Assembly: GCF_015277675.1 (NCBI RefSeq)
Contig: NZ_JADHEC010000007.1
Span: forward strand, 55,069 to 119,068
Origin: Flavobacterium soyangense
GTDB taxonomy: Bacteria; Bacteroidota; Bacteroidia; Flavobacteriales; Flavobacteriaceae
Reading direction: 5' to 3'
Length of the DNA stretch: 64,000 nucleotides
The position numbers and the translations under genes were made by a program. The first letter of the stretch is position 1. Each line of letters begins with the position of its first letter. The notes under the pieces were generated by a model that worked only from the letters and a program-made list of their open reading frames with translations, searched no databases and had not been told where the DNA came from. Of the stretch, positions 18,003 through 26,658 are shown one piece after another.

Positions 18003-18704
18003 ATGAGCGCGGCAATAGTAAATACATTATTAGAAAAAACAGCCAGTTTCTCGATTGAAGAAACCCTTGCTTTTTTGGCTAAGGAGTACGAAGGAAAAGC
18101 TATTTTTTCAACTTCTTTCGGACAGGAAGATCAAGTAATTACGGCTTTAATCGCCACAAATGATTTGCCGATTACCATTTTTACTTTGGATACAGGTCGA
18201 TTGTTTCAGGAAACCTATGATGTTTTTCATAAGACGTTGAAAAAGTATAAAAAAGAAATTAAAGTCTATTTTCCGGAAGCTTCGGCAGTGGAGAAATTAT
18301 TGGAAGAAAAAGGTCCAAACAGTTTTTACGATTCAGTTGAAAACCGAAAAGAGTGTTGTTTTATTCGAAAAGTAGCGCCATTGACCAAAGCTTTGAAAGG
18401 AAATGCAATTTGGATTACAGGTTTACGTGCCGAACAATCCGAAAATAGAAATGATTTAGCGCTTTTTGAATATGATGCTCATTTTGATATCATAAAATTC
18501 AATCCGTTGCTGAAATGGACTTTAGAAGACGTTCAAAAATATATTGACAATAATAATGTGCCACAAAACACGCTTCACAAAAAAGGATTTGTAAGTATAG
18601 GATGTGCGCCTTGTACAAGAGCTATCAATGCTGACGAAGATATAAGAGCCGGAAGATGGTGGTGGGAATCTAGCCATAAAGAATGTGGCTTGCACCAAAA
18701 ATAA
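18003..18704 (+). CDS. cysH: APS reductase (assimilatory, Fe-S type; CysH family)
   Basis: A 233-residue cytosolic enzyme that reduces adenylylsulfate to sulfite. It has the paired Cys ECCFIRK (about residue 117), the CxxC in GCAPC (about 200) and the catalytic Cys in KECGLH at the C-terminus. Cys pairs before and after the core bind a 4Fe-4S cluster in APS-using enzymes, and true PAPS reductases lack them. This fits the absence of an APS kinase gene here. It is first in the operon, directly after the promoter at 17916. Confidence 0.95.
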   Translation: MSAAIVNTLLEKTASFSIEETLAFLAKEYEGKAIFSTSFGQEDQVITALIATNDLPITIFTLDTGRLFQETYDVFHKTLKKYKKEIKVYFPEASAVEKLLEEKGPNSFYDSVENRKECCFIRKVAPLTKALKGNAIWITGLRAEQSENRNDLALFEYDAHFDIIKFNPLLKWTLEDVQKYIDNNNVPQNTLHKKGFVSIGCAPCTRAINADEDIRAGRWWWESSHKECGLHQK

Positions 18705-18715
18705 TTATAAATTAT

Positions 18716-18752
18716 AAATGATTGTTGGAATCTTTAATTTTTTCAATCATTT
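18716..18752 (+). repeat. Hairpin in the cysH-cysD spacer
   Basis: AAATGATTG (18716-18724) pairs with CAATCATTT (18744-18752). No T run follows, so it is more likely an intercistronic RNA hairpin (processing or stability) than a full terminator. Confidence 0.4.
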
Positions 18753-18771
18753 AAATCTTTAAATAAATACA

Positions 18772-19671
18772 ATGAGTTCAATATTAAAAACAAATGCTTT
18801 AGAAAGCGAAGCGATTTACATTTTCAGAGAAGTAATTTCTCAGTTCGACAAACCAGTTTTGCTTTTCTCTGGTGGAAAAGATTCGATTACATTAGTACGT
18901 TTAGCGCAAAAAGCTTTCTTCCCTGCAAAGATTCCTTTTCCGTTGCTACACGTTGATACTGGTCACAATTTTCCTGAAACTATCGAATTTAGAGACAAAT
19001 TGGTGGCCGAATTAGGATTGGAATTAATCGTTCGTAACGTTCAGGATTCAATCGACGAAGGAAAAGTAATTGAAGAAACAGGTCGTTATTCAAGCCGAAA
19101 TATGTTACAAACGACAACGCTTTTGGATGCAATCGAAGAATTTAAATTTGATGCTTGTATTGGTGGCGCTCGTCGTGACGAAGAAAAAGCAAGAGCTAAA
19201 GAACGTATTTTCTCGGTTCGTGATGATTTTGGACAATGGGACGAAAAAAATCAACGACCGGAATTGTTTGATTTATTGAATGGTAAAATCGAAAATGGAC
19301 AAAACGTTCGTGTTTTCCCAATTTCGAATTGGACAGAATTAGATGTTTGGAGTTATATCGAACAAGAAAAAATTGAAATTCCATCCATATACTTTTCACA
19401 CAAAAGAAAAGTATTTATTCGTGATGGTATGATTTGGTCACATTCTCCTTTTGTTTACCAAGAAGAAGATGAAGCAATCGAAGAAAGAATCGTGCGTTTT
19501 AGAACCGTAGGTGATATGAGTTGTACGGCAGCTGTTGATTCTTATGCAGCAACAATTGCAGAAGTGGTTGGCGAAATCAGGACTTCAACAATCTCCGAAA
19601 GAGGTGCCAGAATAGATGATAAACGTTCTGAAGCCGCAATGGAAAAAAGAAAACAACAAGGATACTTTTAA
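18772..19671 (+). CDS. cysD: Sulfate adenylyltransferase subunit 2
   Basis: 299 residues of the PP-loop ATP pyrophosphatase family. SGGKDS (about residues 34-39) is the PP-loop, followed by HVDTGHNFPET, GGARRDEEKARAKERIFS and the C-terminal GDMSCTAAVDSYA and KRKQQGYF typical of CysD. With CysN it forms APS from sulfate and ATP. It lies between cysH and cysN on the same strand, in the usual order. Confidence 0.97.
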   Translation: MSSILKTNALESEAIYIFREVISQFDKPVLLFSGGKDSITLVRLAQKAFFPAKIPFPLLHVDTGHNFPETIEFRDKLVAELGLELIVRNVQDSIDEGKVIEETGRYSSRNMLQTTTLLDAIEEFKFDACIGGARRDEEKARAKERIFSVRDDFGQWDEKNQRPELFDLLNGKIENGQNVRVFPISNWTELDVWSYIEQEKIEIPSIYFSHKRKVFIRDGMIWSHSPFVYQEEDEAIEERIVRFRTVGDMSCTAAVDSYAATIAEVVGEIRTSTISERGARIDDKRSEAAMEKRKQQGYF

Positions 19672-19816
19672 AAAATAATTATGAGTTATGAATTATAAAT
19701 TGTTCTAGACATTTAAAATTCAACATTAAAATAAAAAAATCAAATTTAGAAGTTTACTTAGGGTGTTTTTGGAAGACTTGAAACCTTAAACTTTTAAAAT
19801 TTAAACAAAAACAAGA

Positions 19817-21061
19817 ATGGAAGTTTTAAAAATAGCAACAGCAGGAAGTGTAGATGACGGAAAGAGCACATTAATCGGGAGATTATTATACGATACAAAA
19901 TCGTTGACAACCGATAAAATTGAAGCAATAGAAAGAAGTAGCAAGCAAAAAGGATACGATTACCTTGATTTTTCTTTGGCTACCGATGGTTTGGTTGCTG
20001 AGCGTGAACAAGGAATTACGATTGACGTAGCCCATATTTATTTTTCGACAGCTAAGAAAAGTTACATCATTGCCGATACGCCAGGTCACGTTGAATATAC
20101 TCGAAATATGGTTACCGGAGCTTCGACTTCTCAAGTTTCCATTATTTTGATTGATGCTCGAAAAGGAGTTATTGAGCAAACCTACCGTCACTTTTTTATC
20201 AATAATTTATTGCGTGTAAAAGAGGTGATTGTTGCCGTAAACAAAATGGATTTAGTTGATTATTCGGAAGAAGTGTATAACAAAATCAAGGCTGATTTTG
20301 AAGCATTGAATGCCAAAAGCACATTCAAAGAACAAGTGGTAAGTTACATTCCGTTAAGTGCCATCAATGGTGGAAATGTGGTGGACAAATCCGAAAATAT
20401 GCCTTGGTACACAGGCCAAACTGTTTTGGAACATTTAGAAGATTTGGAGCCAAAAGATGTTTTCGAAAAAGGAGAAGTTCGTTTCCCGGTTCAAACAGTG
20501 ATTAGACCAAAAACAGAAGAATATCACGATTTTAGAGGATATGCCGGAAAATTATACGGAAATAATATTAAAGTTGGAGATGCCGTAACAGTACTTCCTT
20601 CATTGACCGAATCGAAAGTTTCGAAAATTCACTTTTTCGACAAACAATTTGACGAAGCCACAGCTGGCTCTTCAATAGTTTTAGAATTGGAAAATGATAT
20701 CAACGTAACTCGCGGAGATATGATTGTAAAATCAGGAGAACTTCCAAGAATAGAGAAAGACATCAACACTACAGTTTGTTGGATGGACAGCAAAAAGCTG
20801 GTTGCAGGAACAAAATACATCGTTCAGCATAACACGAATCGGGTTTTGGCTAAAATAGATAGTGTGAAAAACACGATTTCTACAGATTATTCAGGAACAA
20901 AAGAAGCAACTCAATTGAACATTAATGAAATAGGCGAAGTCAATATTAAGTTAAGCAAAGCTTTGTATTTTGACGCTTATAATCATAATAAATCAAACGG
21001 GGCTTTTATCTTGATAGATGTGGCAACAAACACAACAGCAGGAGTTGGGTTTATAAAATAG
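19817..21061 (+). CDS. cysN: Sulfate adenylyltransferase subunit 1 (GTPase)
   Basis: 414 residues of the EF-Tu-like GTPase family. G1 is GSVDDGKST, G3 is DTPGHVEYTRNM and G4 is NKMD, followed by beta-barrel domains with FPVQTVIRP. It lacks a fused CysC kinase domain, which agrees with APS (not PAPS) being the reductase substrate. GTP hydrolysis by CysN drives APS formation by CysD. Confidence 0.97.
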   Translation: MEVLKIATAGSVDDGKSTLIGRLLYDTKSLTTDKIEAIERSSKQKGYDYLDFSLATDGLVAEREQGITIDVAHIYFSTAKKSYIIADTPGHVEYTRNMVTGASTSQVSIILIDARKGVIEQTYRHFFINNLLRVKEVIVAVNKMDLVDYSEEVYNKIKADFEALNAKSTFKEQVVSYIPLSAINGGNVVDKSENMPWYTGQTVLEHLEDLEPKDVFEKGEVRFPVQTVIRPKTEEYHDFRGYAGKLYGNNIKVGDAVTVLPSLTESKVSKIHFFDKQFDEATAGSSIVLELENDINVTRGDMIVKSGELPRIEKDINTTVCWMDSKKLVAGTKYIVQHNTNRVLAKIDSVKNTISTDYSGTKEATQLNINEIGEVNIKLSKALYFDAYNHNKSNGAFILIDVATNTTAGVGFIK

Positions 21062-21120
21062 TTTTAGATTGCTAATATTTTCGACAAAAAGAATCAAGAA
21101 CAACAAAACAACAAAAAATT

Positions 21121-23211
21121 ATGCAGAGTTTTAGAACCGAAATAGAAGATCCGATTGTACAAAAAGACATTATCGATTTAGAAAGAAAAATTGCTTTGTT
21201 CCGCGATGGAAAAATTGATGACGAACGTTTCCGAAGCTTACGTTTAGCGCGTGGTGTTTATGGTCAGCGTCAGGAAGGCGTTCAAATGATTCGTATCAAA
21301 TTGCCTTTTGGTAAAGTATCGAGTGAGCAATTAGTTCGAATTTCAGATGTTTCGGACGAATATTCTAGAGGTCGTTTACATATCACAACCCGTCAGGATA
21401 TTCAGATTCATTACGTAAGTTTGGACAGAACTCCTGAACTTTGGGCCGAATTAGAAAAAAGTGACATCACACTTCGTGAAGCCTGCGGAAATACCGTCAG
21501 AAATATTACAGCCAGCGAAACAGCAGGAATTGATGTTGACGAACCTTTTGACGTTTCGCCTTATGCACACGCATTGTTCCAGTTTTTCTTGAGAAATCCA
21601 GTTTGTCAGGAAATGGGACGAAAATTCAAAATATCATTCTCCTCATCGGATAAAGATTCGGCTTTGAGTTATTTACACGATTTAGGATTTATTCCAAAAA
21701 TTGTAAATGGCGAAAGAGGTTTTAAAGTAATGTTGGGTGGCGGATTAGGTTCGCAGCCGCATCATGCCGAATTATTATCGGAATTTATTCCGGTAAATCA
21801 AATTATTCCAACAACTGAAGGCGTTCTAAGAATATTCGACCGTTTTGGTGAAAGAAACAAACGTTTGAAAGCACGTATGAAATTCTTAATCAAAGATTTA
21901 GGAAGAGATGCGTTTTTGAAATTGGTTGAAGAAGAGAAAGAAGCATTGTCCTACCAAACGGTTGAAATCGACACAACGGCATTTGATGCTCCCATTGCAA
22001 CACCTTTATTGGTAGCTCCAAAAGTGGTAATCGAAGATGTTGCCGCTTTCGAAGTTTGGAAAAATTCGAATGTTATTAAACAAAAGCAAGCCGGTTATGT
22101 AGCCATTGGAATCAAAGTTTCATTAGGCGATTTCTATACCGATAAAGCCAGATTATTAGCAGAATTAATCAAAAATTTTGGAGCTAATGAATTGCGTTTT
22201 TCCCTCAGACAAGATATTCTTATCCGTCATATAAAAGAAGAAGATTTAGCTTTTTTCTACCAAGAATTGGCCAAATTAGATTTCGTTTCTTTAGGATATA
22301 ATTCTACTGCCGATATTACAGCTTGTCCAGGAACCGATACTTGTAATCTTGGTATTGCGAGCAGCACAGGAATTGCCACGGAATTGGAAAGAGTTTTGGC
22401 TACGGAATATCCACAATATTTTAATAACAAAGAAATCGCCATAAAAATTAGCGGCTGTATGAATGCTTGCGGACAACACAATATGGCGCACATTGGTTTT
22501 CAAGGAATGTCAATCAATTCAGGAAAACTGGTGGCTCCGGCACTTCAAGTATTGTTGGGCGGAGGGATTTTAGGGAATGGAGCGGGTAGATTTGCCGATA
22601 AAGTAATTAAAATCCCGAGTCGTCGTGGTCCGGATGCGTTGCGTTTTATTTTGAATGATTTCGAGGCGAATGCCAACGGACAATCCTTTTTGGAGTATTA
22701 TGATGCCCAAGGGGAGAAATATTTTTTCGAATTATTAAAAGAATTATCGGACGTTACCAATCTAACGGAAGCCGATTTTGTCGATTGGGGGAATGCCGAT
22801 AATTATGTAAAAGCGATTGGTGTGGGCGAATGCGCCGGCGTTGTAATTGATTTAGTAACGACATTGATACTAGAAGCCAAAGATAAAATGACTTTCGCTC
22901 AAGAAGCTTTCGAGGACAAAAAATGGTCCGATGCAATTTACCTTGCTTATGCTGGTTTTGTAAATGGTGCCAAAGCATTATTGCTTGCCGAAAACGAAAA
23001 AACAAATCATCACGCAGGAATCATCGATTTGTTCGACACTGTTTTTACAGCGACAGACAAAATCAAATTGAAATCTACTTTCAGAGAATTGGTTTACCAA
23101 ATTAACCAAAATGAACCTTCGGAAGCCTTTGCTAAGACTTACATTCAAGATGCGACAGCCTTTTTTGAAGCGATAGAATTATACAGAGCCAAAGATTTAG
23201 CAAATGAATAA
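21121..23211 (+). CDS. cysI: Siroheme sulfite reductase (nitrite/sulfite reductase family) with C-terminal HEPN-like domain
   Basis: 696 residues. The first 550 or so are a two-repeat siroheme/4Fe-4S reductase: RGRLHITTRQDIQIHY in the first ferrodoxin-like half, and the cluster ligands in CPGTDTC (about 402-408) and SGCMNACGQH (about 446). The remaining 120 or so residues are all-helical (YAGFVNGAKALLLAENEKTNHHAG) and resemble a HEPN domain, an unusual partner for a reductase; the RNase-type Rx4-6H motif is not evident. There is no CysJ flavoprotein, so ferredoxin is the likely donor. Position in the cys operon argues for sulfite over nitrite. The end overlaps cobA by 8 bases. Confidence 0.92.
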   Translation: MQSFRTEIEDPIVQKDIIDLERKIALFRDGKIDDERFRSLRLARGVYGQRQEGVQMIRIKLPFGKVSSEQLVRISDVSDEYSRGRLHITTRQDIQIHYVSLDRTPELWAELEKSDITLREACGNTVRNITASETAGIDVDEPFDVSPYAHALFQFFLRNPVCQEMGRKFKISFSSSDKDSALSYLHDLGFIPKIVNGERGFKVMLGGGLGSQPHHAELLSEFIPVNQIIPTTEGVLRIFDRFGERNKRLKARMKFLIKDLGRDAFLKLVEEEKEALSYQTVEIDTTAFDAPIATPLLVAPKVVIEDVAAFEVWKNSNVIKQKQAGYVAIGIKVSLGDFYTDKARLLAELIKNFGANELRFSLRQDILIRHIKEEDLAFFYQELAKLDFVSLGYNSTADITACPGTDTCNLGIASSTGIATELERVLATEYPQYFNNKEIAIKISGCMNACGQHNMAHIGFQGMSINSGKLVAPALQVLLGGGILGNGAGRFADKVIKIPSRRGPDALRFILNDFEANANGQSFLEYYDAQGEKYFFELLKELSDVTNLTEADFVDWGNADNYVKAIGVGECAGVVIDLVTTLILEAKDKMTFAQEAFEDKKWSDAIYLAYAGFVNGAKALLLAENEKTNHHAGIIDLFDTVFTATDKIKLKSTFRELVYQINQNEPSEAFAKTYIQDATAFFEAIELYRAKDLANE

Positions 23212-23986
23212 AATTATAAAACCAAGAGTAACTTTAGTAGGTGCTGGTCCGGGTGACCCGGATTTGCTTACCATCAAAGGGGCAAAAGCGCTTGCCGATG
23301 CAAATGTGGTTTTGTATGATGCTTTGGCAAACGAAGAAATATTGGCCTATGCGCCCAAAAAATCCATCAAGTTATTTGTTGGAAAAAGAAAAGGCTGTCA
23401 CGAATATTCGCAAGATCAAATCAATCAATTGATTGTTGACAATGCGCTTACTTACGGAAACGTGGTGCGACTAAAAGGCGGGGATCCATTTATTTTTGGT
23501 CGCGGAAGCGAAGAAATCGAATACATTGAAAGTTTCGGGATTCCTACGGCGGTAATTCCGGGAATTTCCTCATCGATTGCCGTTCCTGCAAATCAAGGTA
23601 TTTCGTTGACAAAAAGAGGGGTTTCCGAAAGTTTTTGGGTGATTACAGGTACAACTTCTAGCAGGGAATTATCTAAAGATGTCGCCCTCGCAGCTCAATC
23701 ATCGGCAACGGTCGTGATTTTGATGGGAATGAGCAAACTCGAACAAATCGTGGCGTTATTCCAAAACGAATCTAAAGGCGAAATTCCGGTTGCGATTATT
23801 CAAAACGGAACGATGCCCACCGAAAAAATTGGTGTTGGAACCATAAATACAATTACGAAAGTGGTCGCAGATAATAGTTTGAGTTCCCCGGCAATTATTG
23901 TAATTGGCGAAGTTGTACGAGAAAGTAATAAGTTAAAAAATTTTAACGAAAAATTTGCCTCCAATAAAGTTTGGGCAAGAGAATAA
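23204..23986 (+). CDS. cobA: Uroporphyrinogen-III C-methyltransferase
   Basis: 260 residues; SAM-dependent formation of precorrin-2 for siroheme. VGAGPGDPDLLTIKGAKAL at the N-terminus and RLKGGDPFIFGRGSEE (about residues 88-103) are the family signatures. The start overlaps the end of cysI, so siroheme synthesis is translationally coupled to the enzyme that needs it. Confidence 0.95.
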   Translation: MNKIIKPRVTLVGAGPGDPDLLTIKGAKALADANVVLYDALANEEILAYAPKKSIKLFVGKRKGCHEYSQDQINQLIVDNALTYGNVVRLKGGDPFIFGRGSEEIEYIESFGIPTAVIPGISSSIAVPANQGISLTKRGVSESFWVITGTTSSRELSKDVALAAQSSATVVILMGMSKLEQIVALFQNESKGEIPVAIIQNGTMPTEKIGVGTINTITKVVADNSLSSPAIIVIGEVVRESNKLKNFNEKFASNKVWARE

Positions 23987-24567
23987 TGGATAGGAACGAA
24001 TTATACCCCATTTTTTTAAAACTCCACCAACTCAATGTGCTCATTGTTGGTGGAGGAAACGTGGGTTTAGAAAAACTTTCGTTTATGTTAAAATCCAGTC
24101 CAAACGCCAATGTTGAAGTAGTTGCACCAAAGTTTTTACCTCAATTAGAAGAACTAGCGCAAAAACATCCTTCGGTAAAACTGACGTATAAAAAATTCAA
24201 TCGCTGGATGCTTCGCAAACGCCACATGGTTATCGCTTGCACCGACGATTTAAAAGTCAATAAACGAGTTTATGATTTATCCCGAAAAAGATATTTGATT
24301 TGTAATATCGCTGATACACCACCCTTGTGCGACTATTATTTAGGCGGGATCGTGACCAAAGGAAATGTAAAAATTGCCATTTCAACCAACGGAAAATCGC
24401 CAACAACCGCTAAAAGATTACGCGAATTTTTCGAAGAAATTATTCCGGACGATATCAATTCAATGGTCGAAAACCTGAATGAATATCGCAAAACTTTAAA
24501 AGGAGATTTCGAAGAAAAGGTTCAGAAAATGAACAAAATTACTGAAACATTAAAAAAACAACAATAA
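23986..24567 (+). CDS. Precorrin-2 dehydrogenase / sirohydrochlorin ferrochelatase (CysG N-terminal type)
   Basis: 193 residues from ATG 23986, which overlaps the cobA stop by one base (TAATG). An in-frame TTG five codons upstream is inside cobA and less likely. The NAD-binding motif is IVGGGNVGLEKLSFML, and a central TPPLCDYYLGGIV plus STNGKSPT match the Met8p/CysG-N dehydrogenase-chelatase. Together with CobA it replaces the fused CysG of enterobacteria. Confidence 0.93.
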   Translation: MDRNELYPIFLKLHQLNVLIVGGGNVGLEKLSFMLKSSPNANVEVVAPKFLPQLEELAQKHPSVKLTYKKFNRWMLRKRHMVIACTDDLKVNKRVYDLSRKRYLICNIADTPPLCDYYLGGIVTKGNVKIAISTNGKSPTTAKRLREFFEEIIPDDINSMVENLNEYRKTLKGDFEEKVQKMNKITETLKKQQ

Positions 24568-24665
24568 AATACGCAGAAATAACAGGTTTTGTGACAGCGG
24601 ATTAAATATAATTCGTTAAAAATTATATTGAATAAAGATATTCCAAAAACATATAACGCAACTCA

Positions 24666-24705
24666 TTCTCTGCTCACCTTCCTTCAGAAAAGGTAGAATA
24701 GAGAA
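24666..24705 (+). repeat. Inverted repeat in the leader of the FNR gene
   Basis: Nested arms TTCTCT/AGAGAA (24666-24671, 24700-24705) and ACCTT/AAGGT (24676-24680, 24690-24694) flank an 9-base loop. It could be an RNA hairpin or an operator for the FNR-ferredoxin pair. Confidence 0.4.
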
Positions 24706-24720
24706 AAAAAATTAAACAAA

Positions 24721-25773
24721 ATGATTAAGACAGATATACTTATAATAGGGGCTGGACCAACGGGATTATTTACCGTTTTTGAGGCAGGATTATTAAAATT
24801 GAATTGCCATATTTTAGACAGTTTACCGCAACCTGGAGGGCAATTATCTGAATTGTACCCCAAAAAGCCTATTTATGACATCCCTGGCTTTCCAGAAGTA
24901 TTGGCAGGAGATTTGGTTAATAATTTAATGGAGCAAATTAAACAATTTGAGCCTGGATTTACACTTGGGGAACGAGCCGAAACATTAGAGAAACAGGAAG
25001 ACGGGAGTTTTATTGTAACCTCTAATAAAGGAAAAAAATTCCATGCTTCGGTAGTGGCTATTGCCGGAGGATTAGGTAGTTTTGAACCTCGTAAACCATT
25101 GATTCAAGATGTTGAATTTTACGAAAACAAAGGCGTGAAATACTTTATCAAAAATCCAGAAAAATTTAGAAACAAAAGAGTAGTTATTGCCGGTGGTGGA
25201 GATTCAGCTTTAGATTGGAGTGTTTTCCTTTCTAATGTGGCTTCTGAAGTGACTTTAATTCACCGCAGAAACGAATTCAGAGGCGCTTTAGATTCGGTAG
25301 AAAAAGTGCAGGAACTCAAAACAGCAGGAAAAATAAAATTAATTACACCTGCCGAAGTCATTGGGTTAAATGGTGCTGAACATTTAGAATCGATTGTAAT
25401 TGAAGAAAATGGCGCACACCGAACAATTCCAACTGATTATTTTATTCCGCTTTTTGGATTAACTCCAAAATTGGGGCCAATCGCAAACTGGGGATTAGAA
25501 ATCGAGAAAAACGCTATCAAAGTAAATAATGCCTTAGATTATCAAACAAATATTCCCGGAGTTTTTGCCATAGGTGATGTCAATACTTATCCTGGGAAAC
25601 TGAAATTGATTCTTTGCGGATTCCACGAAGCGACTTTAATGTGTCAAGCGGCTTACCAAATTATAAATCCCGGCAAAAAATATTTGATGAAATACACCAC
25701 CGTTTCAGGTATTGATGGATTCGATGGCAGTCGTAAGGAAGCACCTAAAGCTGTTGTAAAGGCAATAGATTAA
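24721..25773 (+). CDS. Thioredoxin-reductase-like ferredoxin-NADP(+) reductase
   Basis: 350 residues, FAD and NADPH domains: GAGPTGLFTVFEAG at the N-terminus, PGGQLSELYPKKPIYDIPG, the NADPH-binding GGGDSALDW (about residues 160-168) and the C-terminal FAD motif AIGDVNTYPGK. The redox CxxC of thioredoxin reductase is absent, as expected for the TrxR-like FNR group. Downstream is a ferredoxin and upstream the ferredoxin-dependent sulfite reductase operon, so NADPH to ferredoxin to CysI electron flow is the probable role. Confidence 0.9.
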   Translation: MIKTDILIIGAGPTGLFTVFEAGLLKLNCHILDSLPQPGGQLSELYPKKPIYDIPGFPEVLAGDLVNNLMEQIKQFEPGFTLGERAETLEKQEDGSFIVTSNKGKKFHASVVAIAGGLGSFEPRKPLIQDVEFYENKGVKYFIKNPEKFRNKRVVIAGGGDSALDWSVFLSNVASEVTLIHRRNEFRGALDSVEKVQELKTAGKIKLITPAEVIGLNGAEHLESIVIEENGAHRTIPTDYFIPLFGLTPKLGPIANWGLEIEKNAIKVNNALDYQTNIPGVFAIGDVNTYPGKLKLILCGFHEATLMCQAAYQIINPGKKYLMKYTTVSGIDGFDGSRKEAPKAVVKAID

Positions 25774-25822
25774 TACTATTTTGATACAATTTTGGGTATC
25801 AATATTCATAAATAAATACTAT

Positions 25823-26155
25823 ATGACACAAGACGTAACTATAAAAATTACCGATAGAGAAGGAATAATACACGAAGTACTAGCACCCACAGACATGAAC
25901 ATGAATGTTATGGAACTCGTGAGTGCCTATGAATTGGCTCCAGAAGGGACCATTGGAATTTGTGGCGGGATGGCTATGTGCGCCTCTTGTCAGTGTTATG
26001 TATTAAACCAAGTAACTTTGCCGGAAAGAAACGATGATGAAGAAGCCATGCTCTCAGAAGCCTTTAATGTAAAAGACAACAGCCGATTGGGATGCCAGAT
26101 TTATATAACCAATGCTTTAGAAGGATTAGAGATTGCACTAGCACCCGAATCATAA
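25823..26155 (+). CDS. 2Fe-2S ferredoxin
   Basis: 110 residues from ATG 25823; the frame is open 14 codons further up from a TTG, but that stretch is not ferredoxin-like. The four cluster Cys are visible in GICGGMAMCASC and LGCQI, with the spacing of adrenodoxin/Isc-type ferredoxins rather than plant type. Follows the FNR-like reductase by about 50 bases. Likely electron carrier for sulfite and APS reduction, though it could serve other partners. Confidence 0.9.
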   Translation: MTQDVTIKITDREGIIHEVLAPTDMNMNVMELVSAYELAPEGTIGICGGMAMCASCQCYVLNQVTLPERNDDEEAMLSEAFNVKDNSRLGCQIYITNALEGLEIALAPES

Positions 26156-26327
26156 TTATAAAAAGCAAGGATCCATTTGTCGTTTTAGAATAAAAAGGCG
26201 CTACTTTATTTCTTGTGGGCGGTTTATAAATGATATTTTTCCGCAGTATAAAATATCTTAAAACGGTACATAGTGTTGATTCTTAAAAGCAAGAATAGAA
26301 ATTATTTCATATTTTAATTTTTAGTAT

Positions 26328-26335
26328 TACATTTG
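26328..26335 (+). promoter_or_regulatory. Minus-7 box of the metH leader
   Basis: TACATTTG matches TAnnTTTG, 24 bases before the SAM-I P1 helix. No clear minus-33 TTG. The 26156-26327 stretch before it shows nothing I recognise. Confidence 0.55.
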
Positions 26336-26358
26336 CAGCGTTCATACATTTATTGATT

Positions 26359-26459
26359 GTTATCACGAAAGGCGGAGGGAAAGACCCGATGAAACCTTAG
26401 CAACCCTTTATCTGTAAAGAAGGTGCTACATTCTGTCCCAATTATCGGGAAAAGATAAC
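26359..26459 (+). promoter_or_regulatory. SAM-I (S-box) riboswitch ahead of metH
   Basis: P1 GTTATC (26359-26364) pairs with GATAAC (26454-26459). Between them lie GGCGGAGGGAAAGACCCGAT, GAAACC, AGCAACC and GGTGCT in S-box order. A hairpin GAGAA/TTCTC then ACTTTTT follows at about 26463-26482 and may be a weak terminator. Expected to lower metH/metF expression when SAM is abundant. Confidence 0.95.
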
Positions 26460-26506
26460 CACGAGAAATCTTCTCACTTTTTACGATAACATTTACAATT
26501 TTTTAA

Positions 26507-26619
26507 ACAGCAGCTTTTTTTGGAGCTATTTCCTGCTGTACGTTGCAATCTTTTTTATACCTGACAGGTTTTAAAACCTGTCAGGTATAAAAAAGGATTT
26601 CCGCTTCCATCAGGGCTAA
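26507..26619 (-). repeat. Conserved structured element, copy 1 (possible flavo-1-like RNA), between riboswitch and metH
   Basis: Read on the minus strand it has AGCCCTGATGGAAG, GGAAATCCTT, a long central hairpin, then AAGATTGCAACG, CAGCAGG and TAGCTCC. The same blocks in the same order occur at 63062-63154. The flanking blocks are conserved while the central hairpin differs, which points to an RNA or repetitive element with a variable stem. Identity with the Rfam flavo-1 family is my guess. Confidence 0.6.
26550..26595. repeat. 46-bp perfect palindrome (central hairpin of the element)
   Basis: 23 bp read identically on both strands with no loop, built around ACCTGACAGGTTTT / AAAACCTGTCAGGT. 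The same core in shorter form occurs at 50670-50696, and related palindromes at 29208 and 33004. Confidence 0.95.
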
Positions 26620-26658
26620 TCAGAAAATGCGATGAACATTTTAATTTAAAAGAACAAA

